Assembly: GCA_017427285.1 (NCBI GenBank)
Contig: JAFRTE010000016.1
Location: 1 to 36,034, forward strand
Length of the DNA stretch: 36,034 bases
DNA from: Clostridia bacterium
GTDB taxonomy: Bacteria > Bacillota > Clostridia > Oscillospirales > UBA644
Direction: 5' to 3'
Under the pieces are notes generated by a model. It did no database searches, was not told where the DNA came from, and worked only from the letters and a program-made list of their open reading frames with translations. Positions within the stretch are counted from its first letter, which is position 1, and each line of letters begins with the position of its first letter. Positions 15,399 through 22,864 of this stretch are shown here, piece after piece. The position numbers and the translations under genes are program-made.

Positions 15399-17396
15399 TC
15401 AGATGCTGCGATTATAATACTCGATACCTGCGAGTACGAAGCAGACACACGGGAGAGCGACGCCGTTCCCCCACATTTTGTACTCTGCTGAGTCAGAGCA
15501 CGGATCTTTCAGCCATTTCGCTATCTGCGCGTCCGTCTTCGGCTTTGACGCCGAACCGGTAACAGAGCGGTGAGTTTCAAAAACATCGCGCCAAAACGAT
15601 ATTTCATCGGGTGACGGGTCTTCTGTTGACAGATCCGAACACCACCAGTCAGGAAATCCCTGGAGCCTTGCGCATTCGGTCGGAGTGAGCCTTCTGACGA
15701 CGTAGTACGGTTCCTCTGATATTGTAGGCGGGTCTTTGTAATCTGTGGCGACGAGGGTGTTCGCCACATCTTCCTCAACTTCTGTATGATAAGAGCTTTT
15801 GCTCGTAGAATAGACAGGGTGTGCCACAGCTCCCGGACCTCTTGCTATTTGCGGACCGATTTTGTCTTCCTCGATAGAAAAATCATACTGTGCGTTTTTA
15901 CCCTGATTGTAAGACGCACGGTCGAGGCCGTATGCAATGCCGTGCTGTTCCGTTGCGTTAAGCGTGAAGCTGACGTTATCTTCGGAGTATCCGCTGCCGT
16001 TATGAGACGGTCTCGCGCCGTTGCCCTCAACAGCCACCACAGCCATTCCTCCCTGATTGCACGAGGGATTTCCGCCGTTTCCGTCAATCGTACGCGAGGT
16101 ATCTGCTTCATAGACGCCGCTGTGGGAATTGGAGGATTTCATAGCGTTGGAACCATTGGAGCAGATGCCGAAAACCGTTGGGACGAAAACCGTCTGGTCG
16201 TTATTCGTGGCAAGGGTTGCGGACTTGTTTGTCTGAACTAGCGGACCCTTTCCGCCGCCTTCGCAGCCGCAGCGGATCTTCATGACGAGAGGCACGTTGT
16301 TGCCGCCTGTTCCCATGCGCAAGGTCAGCGTCTGCGTCTTGCCATCATCCGATACGGTCACGCGGCTGTCGGCGGGATGGTTCTCCAGCGCAACCGCAGC
16401 GGGAACGGCCCCGGCTCGCAGCGTCGGTGAGGTTTCCTCGTCATAACCGATAGACCGGCTCTTTGCGGAGTGTTCAGTACAGAAGCCTGCCGCTTCCGTT
16501 ATCACAGGAGGATGATGAGCTTCGGCGCGGAGCGTACATGTCACATCCTCGGTAATGTCCATGCGTTTGCCGCCCTGGTCGTTCAAAACCACGACGCCGT
16601 TTCTTCCCGTGGACATGCCGCAGTTGGCTCCAAGGGTGGCTGCGGCCGTATCTACAGCGCCGTTGTAGCCGTCTGTACCGATGCCTGCCGGATGAGCGCT
16701 TTCTTCAACAGCGCCGGCAGTTCCTTGCCGCGGACGGAAGCCCTTCGCAGAATACCCAGACAGGCTTTCCGACTCAAATAGTATTTTTCCGGCGCTTCCG
16801 CCTGCAAAATCTGCGACAAGGTAGATACGTTTTCTTCGCTGGGGGACTCCCCAGTATTGAGCGTCAAGTACCCGCCATGCGATCGAGTAATCGTCTGCCA
16901 TAATATATCCCGCGTTCGGCCATTTCGCAGGTCGAGGAGTATCAGCTTTGGGATCTTTGACCCTGCGGATCGTATCGAGGACGGCTTTGAAATCTTCGCC
17001 GCCGTTCGATGAGAATGCGCCGGGGACGTTTTCCCACACGATGTATCGAGGTTTTTCTCCATTGGTTGTCTCCCTCATTTCTCTTACGATTCTGACAGCT
17101 TCATAAAAAAGATTCGAGCGGGAGCCGTCCAGTCCCGCTCTTTTGCCCGCAACGGACATATCCTGACACGGGCTTCCGAAAGTAACGATGTCTACGGGTT
17201 CAAGCTCGGCGCCGTTAAGTTTAGAAATGTCGCCGTAGTGTTTCATGAACGGGAGCCGTTTCGTAGTCACGCGAATGGGAAACGGCTCGATCTCGGAAGC
17301 CCAGACGGGAGTAATCCCGGAAATAATGCCGCCCAAAGGAAAACCGCCGGAGCCGTCAAAAAGGCTGCCGAGCGAAAGTTGGTTTTTGTCTCTCAT
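15399..17396 (-). CDS. C5-cytosine DNA methyltransferase with long repetitive insertion
   Basis: 665 residues, about twice the usual length. The catalytic lobe is complete: motif I DGSGGFPLGG, IV GSPCQDMS with the nucleophilic cysteine, VI ENVPGAF, VIII QRRKRIYLV. Motifs IX (RRLTPTECARLQGFPD, about 568) and X (YKMWGNGVALP, about 639) come after roughly 365 residues in the target-recognition region. That insert repeats a short unit of the form -TL-A----- followed by hydrophobics (CTLRAEAHHPPVI, PTLRAGAVPAAVA, ATLATNN, FTLNATEQHGI, NTLVATDYKDPP). It transfers methyl from SAM to cytosine, probably to protect phage DNA. ATGA overlap with the HNH gene. The insert could bind an extended or multiple target. 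Confidence 0.9.
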   Translation of the reverse strand: MRDKNQLSLGSLFDGSGGFPLGGIISGITPVWASEIEPFPIRVTTKRLPFMKHYGDISKLNGAELEPVDIVTFGSPCQDMSVAGKRAGLDGSRSNLFYEAVRIVREMRETTNGEKPRYIVWENVPGAFSSNGGEDFKAVLDTIRRVKDPKADTPRPAKWPNAGYIMADDYSIAWRVLDAQYWGVPQRRKRIYLVADFAGGSAGKILFESESLSGYSAKGFRPRQGTAGAVEESAHPAGIGTDGYNGAVDTAAATLGANCGMSTGRNGVVVLNDQGGKRMDITEDVTCTLRAEAHHPPVITEAAGFCTEHSAKSRSIGYDEETSPTLRAGAVPAAVALENHPADSRVTVSDDGKTQTLTLRMGTGGNNVPLVMKIRCGCEGGGKGPLVQTNKSATLATNNDQTVFVPTVFGICSNGSNAMKSSNSHSGVYEADTSRTIDGNGGNPSCNQGGMAVVAVEGNGARPSHNGSGYSEDNVSFTLNATEQHGIAYGLDRASYNQGKNAQYDFSIEEDKIGPQIARGPGAVAHPVYSTSKSSYHTEVEEDVANTLVATDYKDPPTISEEPYYVVRRLTPTECARLQGFPDWWCSDLSTEDPSPDEISFWRDVFETHRSVTGSASKPKTDAQIAKWLKDPCSDSAEYKMWGNGVALPCVCFVLAGIEYYNRSI

Positions 17397-18004
17397 CCGT
17401 CAGCACCTCTGTCCCGGAAATCAAAATATGCGCTGTCCTGCGATAACCCCGCGTAACAAGCGCACTTTTCAACCACTTTTTTTTCTATCCAAGCCGGCAC
17501 TTTACCGACTTCGTTGTATCGTCCATACTTCCCGAACATACAATGCATCCCGATGTTCCGCGCTTTAACAGCGTCTTCAAATGTATCGAAATAGCCGAGG
17601 TGAATCTCTTGCTGACACACCTTAATTCTTGCCCTGAATTTGTGCCTTGGCGGATAATAGCTTACTCCGCTTACACCCGATGTATTGTTCTTCTGTAAGG
17701 GTTGGTTCATCTGATTCTGCTGGCGTGTACAATAGCGGATGTTGCACCGGCGGTTGTCCATTGTGTCCAGGTTGATATGGTCGATTTCAAATCCTGTCCT
17801 GTGTTCAAAAAGGTAATCGTGCAAAGCACGTCCTTTGCAGTCGATCACATAATATTGATTACCTCTACCTTTGCTGCCCAGATAAAACTTTACTGTCTTT
17901 ATCTTTTCGACCATATCTGCATCAATAACAAAAATCCCGCCATTCGGCAATTCTCCGTAGGCGACTGACTTGTCTGCTGAAAGAGAGTATTTTACATTAC
18001 TCAT
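17393..18004 (-). CDS. HNH homing-type endonuclease with AP2-like domain
   Basis: 203 residues from ATG 18004. The HNH core is FEIDHINLDTMDNRRCNIRY, with the paired histidine (DHIN) and asparagine (RRCNIR). Next comes NNTSGVSGVSYYPPRHKFRARI and LGYFDTFEDAVKARN, which is the AP2-like DNA-binding module common in free-standing homing endonucleases. Its start overlaps the stop of the upstream methyltransferase by eight bases and its stop overlaps the next start by four. It therefore sits as a nearly scarless insertion between two methyltransferase genes. It probably mobilises itself rather than serving the phage. Confidence 0.87.
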   Translation of the reverse strand: MSNVKYSLSADKSVAYGELPNGGIFVIDADMVEKIKTVKFYLGSKGRGNQYYVIDCKGRALHDYLFEHRTGFEIDHINLDTMDNRRCNIRYCTRQQNQMNQPLQKNNTSGVSGVSYYPPRHKFRARIKVCQQEIHLGYFDTFEDAVKARNIGMHCMFGKYGRYNEVGKVPAWIEKKVVEKCACYAGLSQDSAYFDFRDRGADG

Positions 18005-19274
18005 CTGCAGTCCCGCTTTCCATGACAGCCACCGCATCCGCATAGGTAAGCCTCTGACCGTTGCGAATCAGATACACACCATCGTCTGACCCGTTTTGTA
18101 AAGAAATAAATCTGGCGACAGCAACATCAATGAACTTCGGCTCTATTTCCACGCCGTAACAGACTCTACCTGATTGTTCGCAGGCAATGAGGGTGGATGC
18201 GCTGCCAAGAAAACCGTCCAGGACTATACCGTTTGTCTGCGTACACTGTTTGATGAGATAAGCTATCAGCGGTACAGGCTTTGATGAGGGATGTCCGTAC
18301 CCATCATCCTTTGAGTTCTTAATCCCATCAAACTCGAACACATTAGTTTGCTTTTGATCACCGTACCAGATGTGTTTCCCGTCCTTACGCCATCCAAAGA
18401 TAATCGGTTCCGAGTTGAACTTCCAGTCTGTGCGCATAAGCGGAGCCCTTGGCTTCTTCCATATAAGGCCGGCGCCGACCTTGAATCCGGCGTCCTCAAA
18501 GGCGTCGTAAAAGACTCTGGCTTTCATTGTCGCATAGAATTCATATATGGACGCATCCTTGCTCATGGCGTTTTTGAAATTTGCAAATACTTTCATTAAA
18601 AACTCATAAGCCGATTTGTCATCCAAATCATCGTTTTTTATTTTTCCGGATTGGTTTTTGAGGTTTACAAAATATGGAGCATCCGTACATACCAGATTAA
18701 CCTTCTGATTGCCCAGCAAGGCCGAAAACGTTTCCGGCAGAGTCGAGTCGCCGCAGATAACCGTGTGTTTCCCAAGGTGCCAGATATCTCCTGCCCTTGA
18801 AAAGCAAGGCTTTAACAGTTCCTCTTCAATATCAAAATCGTCATCTTTAACCTGCGTGTCGTTTTTAAACAGTTCGTCAAGCTCCGTGCTGTCAAAACCG
18901 GTAAGAGAAAGATCAAACGCGTCTTCCTGTAACGATTCGATCTCAACCCGCAAAAGCTCCTCGTCCCAGCCGGCGTCAAGAGCCATTCGGTTGTCCGCGA
19001 GTATATACGCTTTCTTCTGAGCCTCGGTAAGATGGTCGGCAAATACGCACGGCACTTCTGTTATGTTTTCAGCCTTTGCAGCGGCAAGTCGTCCGTGTCC
19101 TGCAAGAACGTTGAAATCTTTATCGATTATTACCGGATTGATAAAACCGAATTCACGCAAAGATGACCGGAGCTTGTTGATCTGCTCAGGAGAATGCGTT
19201 CTTGCATTATTTGCGTACGGGACAAGCTTATCGGTTTTTACAAGCTGAAACTGTGTAGTCGTTTTATGATCCAT
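17997..19274 (-). CDS. ParB-like domain fused to DNA adenine/cytosine-N4 methyltransferase
   Basis: 425 residues from ATG 19274, which overlaps the metK stop (TAATG); ATG 19292 is an alternative. The N-terminal about 100 residues are a ParB/Srx domain (LVPYANNARTHS, VLAGHGRLAAAK). The methyltransferase starts near 155: motif IV is TDAPYF, where DPPY is usual, and motif I near 370 is LDGFLGSASTLIA, where GSGST is usual. The order IV before I is beta-class. Both changes are small-for-small and may keep activity. It should methylate an exocyclic amine on DNA using SAM made by the gene directly upstream. Confidence 0.88.
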   Translation of the reverse strand: MDHKTTTQFQLVKTDKLVPYANNARTHSPEQINKLRSSLREFGFINPVIIDKDFNVLAGHGRLAAAKAENITEVPCVFADHLTEAQKKAYILADNRMALDAGWDEELLRVEIESLQEDAFDLSLTGFDSTELDELFKNDTQVKDDDFDIEEELLKPCFSRAGDIWHLGKHTVICGDSTLPETFSALLGNQKVNLVCTDAPYFVNLKNQSGKIKNDDLDDKSAYEFLMKVFANFKNAMSKDASIYEFYATMKARVFYDAFEDAGFKVGAGLIWKKPRAPLMRTDWKFNSEPIIFGWRKDGKHIWYGDQKQTNVFEFDGIKNSKDDGYGHPSSKPVPLIAYLIKQCTQTNGIVLDGFLGSASTLIACEQSGRVCYGVEIEPKFIDVAVARFISLQNGSDDGVYLIRNGQRLTYADAVAVMESGTADE

Positions 19275-20059
19275 TACCGTATTAAACCCCATTCCGCAAA
19301 TTTTTCGAATCCGCCGATTTCATTTATATATTCTTTCGCAAGGTTTACAATTTCCGAAAAATGTAAACCATCAACGATTTCATCACCGATGGCGCAGGAT
19401 ATCTCGATTGGCCTTCCTTCTTTCTGTGCTTTAAGCCAAGCGTATATATTTACGGAAACGTCAGCTTTTGAAAGATCTTTGCCGTGAAGCCCTCCGCCTG
19501 TAACGGAGTCACCCATGTCGGAGCCGAGCTTACGGTTGACGGCGCCGGTATCGACGTTCGTGCCTCCGGTCCAGTAACCGATAGGGTTTATCTCTGCGGA
19601 AGGATATGTTTCTTTCAGCTTTTCTCCGTCCGCATTGCTTTGGCAGATTATCAGTCTGTTTTTATCAAGAATATACTTTCCGTCAAAGGGATATTCGCGA
19701 TATATGTCTTTAGCTATGGCGGTAAGCTTTTTCTGTTCGTCAGTGACAGGTGTTCCTTTAAAGATACCGTTATCGCCGCAGCGAAGACCGTTTGACTGGT
19801 TATTTGCAAGATGCTTATCCTGAGGCACTGCCGTAAAATCAACAGAGAGTTTCCCCGCTATTCTTTTTACAATGTCAGATACTTCGTCATAATCGATATG
19901 AACCGACGATTCCGCAACGATATGGCAGATACCGTGCCCTATGAGTATTTCCACGGCGATTTTCGGGTTTTCGTCTTTTGTGTACGCAAGATCTACTATA
20001 GCTCCTGCTATGCGGTCTGCGAGCTTATCGGGGTGAGAGGGGTTTACCTTTTCAAACAT
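19274..20059 (-). CDS. metK: Short phage S-adenosylmethionine synthetase
   Basis: 261 residues against about 385-400 for bacterial MetK. Recognisable parts are SHPDKLADRIAGAIVD (the ATP-binding GHPDK region), YWTGGTNVDTGAVNRKLGSDMGDSVTGG and GLHGKDLSKADVS, which match the C-terminal catalytic loops (GG--GDTG, GRK, HGG--FSGKD--K-D). The central GAGDQG loop that gates the active site is not evident. The gene joins ATP and methionine into SAM. The order MetK then methyltransferases is common in clostridial phages and suggests a local SAM supply for heavy DNA methylation. AAGGATAATT precedes the ATG. Confidence 0.87.
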   Translation of the reverse strand: MFEKVNPSHPDKLADRIAGAIVDLAYTKDENPKIAVEILIGHGICHIVAESSVHIDYDEVSDIVKRIAGKLSVDFTAVPQDKHLANNQSNGLRCGDNGIFKGTPVTDEQKKLTAIAKDIYREYPFDGKYILDKNRLIICQSNADGEKLKETYPSAEINPIGYWTGGTNVDTGAVNRKLGSDMGDSVTGGGLHGKDLSKADVSVNIYAWLKAQKEGRPIEISCAIGDEIVDGLHFSEIVNLAKEYINEIGGFEKFAEWGLIR

Positions 20060-20280
20060 ATAATTATCCTTTCTTTACTTTGACGATCTGATATTTTTGA
20101 TACCTTTTTGCGTTTACGCACACATTCTGAAATGCGACAACAATGTTCGCTGTTGACTGTTATGATAAAAAACAGTTATGGAATGTAAAAATGTGATAAG
20201 CTCTCTTAGTAACATCCAAACAAAAGCGTCGTGGACAGATCCTCGCAGCTTTGACATTTTGAAATCTAAAATAAAAGCTC

Positions 20281-20309
20281 TTGACAAATTCACGATACCG
20301 TGATATAAT
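20281..20309 (+). promoter_or_regulatory. Consensus promoter with palindromic operator for DUF4160/DUF2442
   Basis: TTGACA (20281-20286), 17-base spacer, TATAAT (20304-20309). Almost all of the spacer is the dyad TCACGATACCGTGA (20290-20303; arms TCACG/CGTGA). A protein bound there would block polymerase, as expected for autoregulation by a toxin-antitoxin pair. Confidence 0.88.
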
Positions 20310-20339
20310 GCAAACGACAAATATTAGGAGGTTTTATCT

Positions 20340-20594
20340 ATGCCGGTATTGTCCAGGTTTTACGGGATCATTATTCGTATGTACTTTCAGCAGGCGGAAC
20401 ATAACCCGCCTCATATCCATGCCCTGTATGGCGAAGATATGGCTGAAATCGAGATTCAGACAGGCGAAATATTGGAAGGCTATTTGCCTCCAAAGGCTCT
20501 TTCTATGGTACGGGAATGGGTAGATATACACAAAGCCGAGCTCTTGTATATGTGGGAGACACAGGAGTTCAAATCTCTTTCTCCCCTCGAATAA
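20340..20594 (+). CDS. DUF4160 protein (putative toxin-antitoxin partner)
   Basis: 84 residues. IIIRMYFQQAEHNPPHIHALYGEDMAEIEI is broken over the two strands that define DUF4160: a RMY--EH-PPHIHA segment and an E-EI-TG--L-G-LP segment. AGGAGG lies eight bases before ATG 20340. DUF4160 and DUF2442 genes occur as pairs and are predicted toxin-antitoxin modules; which one is toxic is not established here. The unit is inserted on the opposite strand between the small terminase and metK. Confidence 0.87.
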   Translation: MPVLSRFYGIIIRMYFQQAEHNPPHIHALYGEDMAEIEIQTGEILEGYLPPKALSMVREWVDIHKAELLYMWETQEFKSLSPLE

Positions 20595-20606
20595 GGAGAT
20601 GATTTT

Positions 20607-21044
20607 ATGTTTCACAAGGTAAAAGCAGTAAACGCTCTGCCGGACTATTGCCTGAGTGTACAGTTTTCGGAGGGCGTGACCAAAATATATGACGTAAAGC
20701 CGTTATTCTCTAAATGGCCGACATTCAAGACCTTGGAAAGTTCACCTGAACTGTTTTCATGTGTGGAGGTCGATGCAGGCGGATACGGGATTATCTGGAA
20801 TGATGATCTTGATCTCTCCTGTGATGAGCTTTTTGAAAACGGTAAGACGGTCAAGACGCCATTCGATGGGCTCATGGCCTTTTCTGATGCTACCCAGTTG
20901 TGGGGGCTGAACGAAAGTACACTGCGGAAAGCACTCTCTTATGGAAAACTGGTTAACGGTGTAGACGCCTGCAAATACGGCAAACAGTGGGTCGTTTCCA
21001 TTGATGCCATGAAACGAGAGTATGGGCAGCCGAAAGAGCTCTGA
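20607..21044 (+). CDS. DUF2442 protein with C-terminal helix-turn-helix
   Basis: 145 residues. The N-terminal half (about 1-80) is DUF2442: VKAVNALPDYCLSVQFSEG, YDVKPLF and ALESSP-like FKTLESSPELF, then GYGIIWNDDLDLS. The C-terminal half contains DATQLWGLNESTLRKALSYGKL, a helix-turn-helix resembling those that read palindromic operators, and ends with KQWVVSIDAMKREYG, which is typical of small excisionase-like DNA-binding domains. It starts 12 bases after DUF4160 with a good ribosome site. I infer that it is the antitoxin and binds the dyad in the promoter. Confidence 0.86.
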   Translation: MFHKVKAVNALPDYCLSVQFSEGVTKIYDVKPLFSKWPTFKTLESSPELFSCVEVDAGGYGIIWNDDLDLSCDELFENGKTVKTPFDGLMAFSDATQLWGLNESTLRKALSYGKLVNGVDACKYGKQWVVSIDAMKREYGQPKEL

Positions 21045-21155
21045 AGAAACATCTCCAAATTTTAATTGAGGTAACGGGAAGTTGTATGCCATCCCTTGTT
21101 CCCTCGCGTTATTACTGAAACGGTTTCTTAGGGAAAAAGAATAACCGAAAAATAC

Positions 21156-21704
21156 CTATCCTTTCCTTGCTCTGAGCAAACGTTCCATTAAATCGTCCTG
21201 TGGATTTGAACCACCGTATTCGACGGAGCAGTTTTCACGGACGATCTGATATATCTGATACCAGTCGGCATTTACCTGCTTTTTATAATCTCTGCTCATT
21301 GAAACATACGGCGAAGAGATTGCGTTCCCTGTAGTCGGGTGCTTCGCAAGATATCCGTATTCGGAAATTGCTTCTTCGCACTGTATCCATCTCGCAACGC
21401 TCATGGCGTATTGTTCTATGAGCTGACGGTTTACCAGAGATTCGCATCCTTTTGATTTGAGCCAAACGTATGTCTCCCTGAATACTTCTTCCGCGCAAAG
21501 ATCGCTTCCGTTCTTCTGTTTTTGTTTAAGATATGCTTTTATGGGCGGAATATCCTCGCCGGTCAGTTCGGCAGGGGAGGGAAATCCGGTTGAGATAACG
21601 ATAGCTTTTCCCGCTTTGCCGTCCTGTATTTTCTCGGATAGAGGTTTTCTTTTCGGTCCGGTTCCGGGTCTCGGACCGCCTCTGTTAGTGCCGTCTTTCG
21701 CCAT
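21156..21704 (-). CDS. terS: Terminase small subunit (P27-like)
   Basis: 182 residues. It begins MAKDGTNRGGPRPGTGPKRKP, the basic RPG-G-K tail typical of P27-type small terminases, then has a helical body with LVNRQLIEQYAMSVARWIQCEEAI and YGYLAKHPTTGNAISSPYV. It recognises the packaging site and loads the large terminase. The large subunit is 9.5 kb away because methylation, amidoligase and cargo genes lie between. GGATGG precedes ATG 21704. Confidence 0.88.
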   Translation of the reverse strand: MAKDGTNRGGPRPGTGPKRKPLSEKIQDGKAGKAIVISTGFPSPAELTGEDIPPIKAYLKQKQKNGSDLCAEEVFRETYVWLKSKGCESLVNRQLIEQYAMSVARWIQCEEAISEYGYLAKHPTTGNAISSPYVSMSRDYKKQVNADWYQIYQIVRENCSVEYGGSNPQDDLMERLLRARKG

Positions 21705-21752
21705 TGGACCATCCTTTCGGATATATTAGGGGTTAATACCCTGTTTGAATAG

Positions 21753-21779
21753 AAAAAAACGCGCGTGTGACTCCGCGCT
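21753..21779 (-). terminator. Minus-strand terminator upstream of terS
   Basis: On the minus strand GCGCG (21774-21778 complement) and CGCGC (21761-21765 complement) form a GC-rich stem with an 8-base loop, followed by TTTTTTT (21753-21759). It ends transcription coming from the HNH side just before the small terminase. Confidence 0.7.
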
Positions 21780-21810
21780 CGGTGATCAGTTTTTCAGCCG
21801 CAGAGATTTG

Positions 21811-21820
21811 AGGGGCCCCT
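21811..21820. other. Perfect palindrome AGGGGCCCCT in the HNH-terS interval
   Basis: Ten-base perfect palindrome between the HNH gene and the small terminase, the place where cos sites lie in HNH-encoding phages. It is only a candidate part of a cos or terS-binding region; the interval is interrupted by the antitoxin insertion. Confidence 0.3.
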
Positions 21821-21861
21821 TGCAGTATTATTTAAAAAAACTTGAATTCTTGACATAACAC

Positions 21862-21890
21862 TTGATTATGTTAACCGAATAGTGTATAAT
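21862..21890 (+). promoter_or_regulatory. Promoter of the RelB/DinJ-like gene
   Basis: TTGATT (21862-21867), 17 bases, TATAAT (21885-21890). The -10 context GTGTATAATATGC is repeated at the small-RNA promoter 326 bases downstream. GGGAG lies before ATG 21919. Confidence 0.7.
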
Positions 21891-21918
21891 ATGCCTATAG
21901 TCAAAGGGAGATGAAGCT

Positions 21919-22119
21919 ATGGCCAAAACACTGATCCGGGTGAGGATCGACGAAGATCTTAAAAAAGAGGCAAATGAACTGTTTGCTGAGCTTGGCCTTG
22001 ACATGTCAACCGCTGTCAATGTTTTCCTTCGTCAGTGCATTTTTCACAGTGGACTTCCGTTTGCGGTCGAACTTCCTAAACACAGAAGAATATATCAAAG
22101 CGATGTAGAAGAACCGTGA
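21919..22119 (+). CDS. Orphan RelB/DinJ-family antitoxin
   Basis: 66 residues. KTLIRVRIDEDLKKEANELF and LGLDMSTAVNVFLRQCI match the ribbon-helix-helix domain of RelB/DinJ antitoxins, which dimerise to bind their promoter. The usual toxin-binding C terminus is short here (SDVEEP). No YafQ/RelE toxin follows; the next 340 bases hold only a nine-codon frame and a small transcription unit. It is an orphan or a decayed module, on the opposite strand between the HNH and terS genes. ATGAAGCTATGG shows two possible starts; GGGAG favours ATG 21919. Confidence 0.85.
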   Translation: MAKTLIRVRIDEDLKKEANELFAELGLDMSTAVNVFLRQCIFHSGLPFAVELPKHRRIYQSDVEEP

Positions 22120-22187
22120 GACGCGAAGAGATTCCAAGAGAATAAGCTTTGATTCGATTACTAGGGAACAATTATTTGAAAACATAG

Positions 22188-22216
22188 TTGACAAAAGAAA
22201 TTGTTTTGTGTATAAT
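22188..22216 (+). promoter_or_regulatory. Consensus promoter of a short RNA
   Basis: TTGACA (22188-22193), 17 bases, TATAAT (22211-22216). A terminator begins 14 bases after the -10 box, so the transcript should be only about 55 bases. Confidence 0.8.
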
Positions 22217-22221
22217 ATGCT

Positions 22222-22275
22222 TAACAGGACTCCCCGCACCTCTCAACGATGTGCCCCAGGGGAGACATTTTTTTT
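22222..22275 (+). ncRNA. Putative short non-coding RNA or abortive leader (about 55 nt)
   Basis: From the predicted start near 22222 the RNA is almost entirely one hairpin: CTCCCC (22230-22235) with GGGGAG (22259-22264), GCAC (22236-22239) with GTGC (22251-22254), an 11-base loop, a CCCA bulge, then eight T (22268-22275). There is no room for a protein. It may be a regulatory RNA, a trap that stops transcription into terS-region DNA, or the remnant of a lost gene leader. I know no family that matches. Confidence 0.5.
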
Positions 22276-22337
22276 GCCTAAATATAGTTTCCATGCCCGA
22301 TCCTCTTCTCCAATTTGTCTGATTTGATGCGCTGCCC

Positions 22338-22375
22338 GCCAAAGTGTACAACAAAATTGCGCCAAAGTGTACAAC
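22338..22375. repeat. Pair of 15-bp direct repeats
   Basis: GCCAAAGTGTACAAC occurs at 22338-22352 and 22361-22375, 23 bases apart. Short repeated terminal motifs of this kind occur at ends of IS21-like elements, but no transposase is present, so this could be a scar or a protein-binding site. Confidence 0.55.
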
Positions 22376-22465
22376 GGTATTGACATTTATGGCGTTTAAA
22401 TGAGAAATATCACTTGACATAAAGCATCTGGCTATTAACTGATATGGGTTGGAAATATATGCTTT

Positions 22466-22828
22466 TTACCTGTCCCCAATCTCCCTGTGTATCTTCATAT
22501 GACAGCTCTGGCACAGGCTCATGAGATTGCTTTCTCTATGATCTCCGCCCTGTGATATAGGAAGAATATGATGAACCTCTTCAACTGATGTCAGCCGTCC
22601 TTCTTTCAAACATCTTTCGCACAAAGGATGGCGGAGAACATATCTTGCTCGTATCCGTTTCCATTCACGACCGTAGCGATTTCCGTAGTCAGACGGGCGC
22701 TTGTATCTGTCATAATCACGCTGCGGCTTCTTGGCGTGCTCTTGACAGTACATACCGCCGTCAACTGCAAGTTTTGGGCATCCAGTGACTCCGCACGGGC
22801 GTCTAGGTTTCCTGGGCAATAATGTCAT
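22466..22828 (-). CDS. Phage HNH endonuclease (packaging-associated)
   Basis: 120 residues. CGVTGCPKLAVDGGMYCQEH is an N-terminal cysteine/histidine cluster. The HNH core has CERCLKEG, VEEVHHILPISQGG, the asparagine in RESNLMSLC, and CQSCHMKIH. HNH genes just upstream of the terminase assist cos cleavage in many long-tailed phages, and the order HNH then terS fits. Here a RelB-like insertion and a terminator separate the two. The ribosome site before ATG 22828 is weak. Confidence 0.9.
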   Translation of the reverse strand: MTLLPRKPRRPCGVTGCPKLAVDGGMYCQEHAKKPQRDYDRYKRPSDYGNRYGREWKRIRARYVLRHPLCERCLKEGRLTSVEEVHHILPISQGGDHRESNLMSLCQSCHMKIHREIGDR

Positions 22829-22864
22829 CTCTTTTACTTTTTACAGGCTATTTATATATCAAAT

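Larger units (their letters stand above)
22120..22465. other. Non-coding interval with short RNA unit and a repeat pair
   Basis: No convincing gene is visible. The first part holds a promoter and, about 50 bases on, a terminator (next entries). The second part holds two copies of GCCAAAGTGTACAAC. The rest, 22276-22335 and 22376-22465, shows nothing I can name. Confidence 0.6.

Noticed and set aside
20114..20320. Minus-strand 68-codon frame between metK and DUF4160
   Set aside because: It overlaps the DUF4160 promoter and operator, has no ribosome site and no family-like pattern.
21045..21155. Terminator between DUF2442 and terS
   Set aside because: Some short complementary stretches exist (GGGAA/TTCCC, TAACG/CGTTA) but there is no compact stem with a T-tract.
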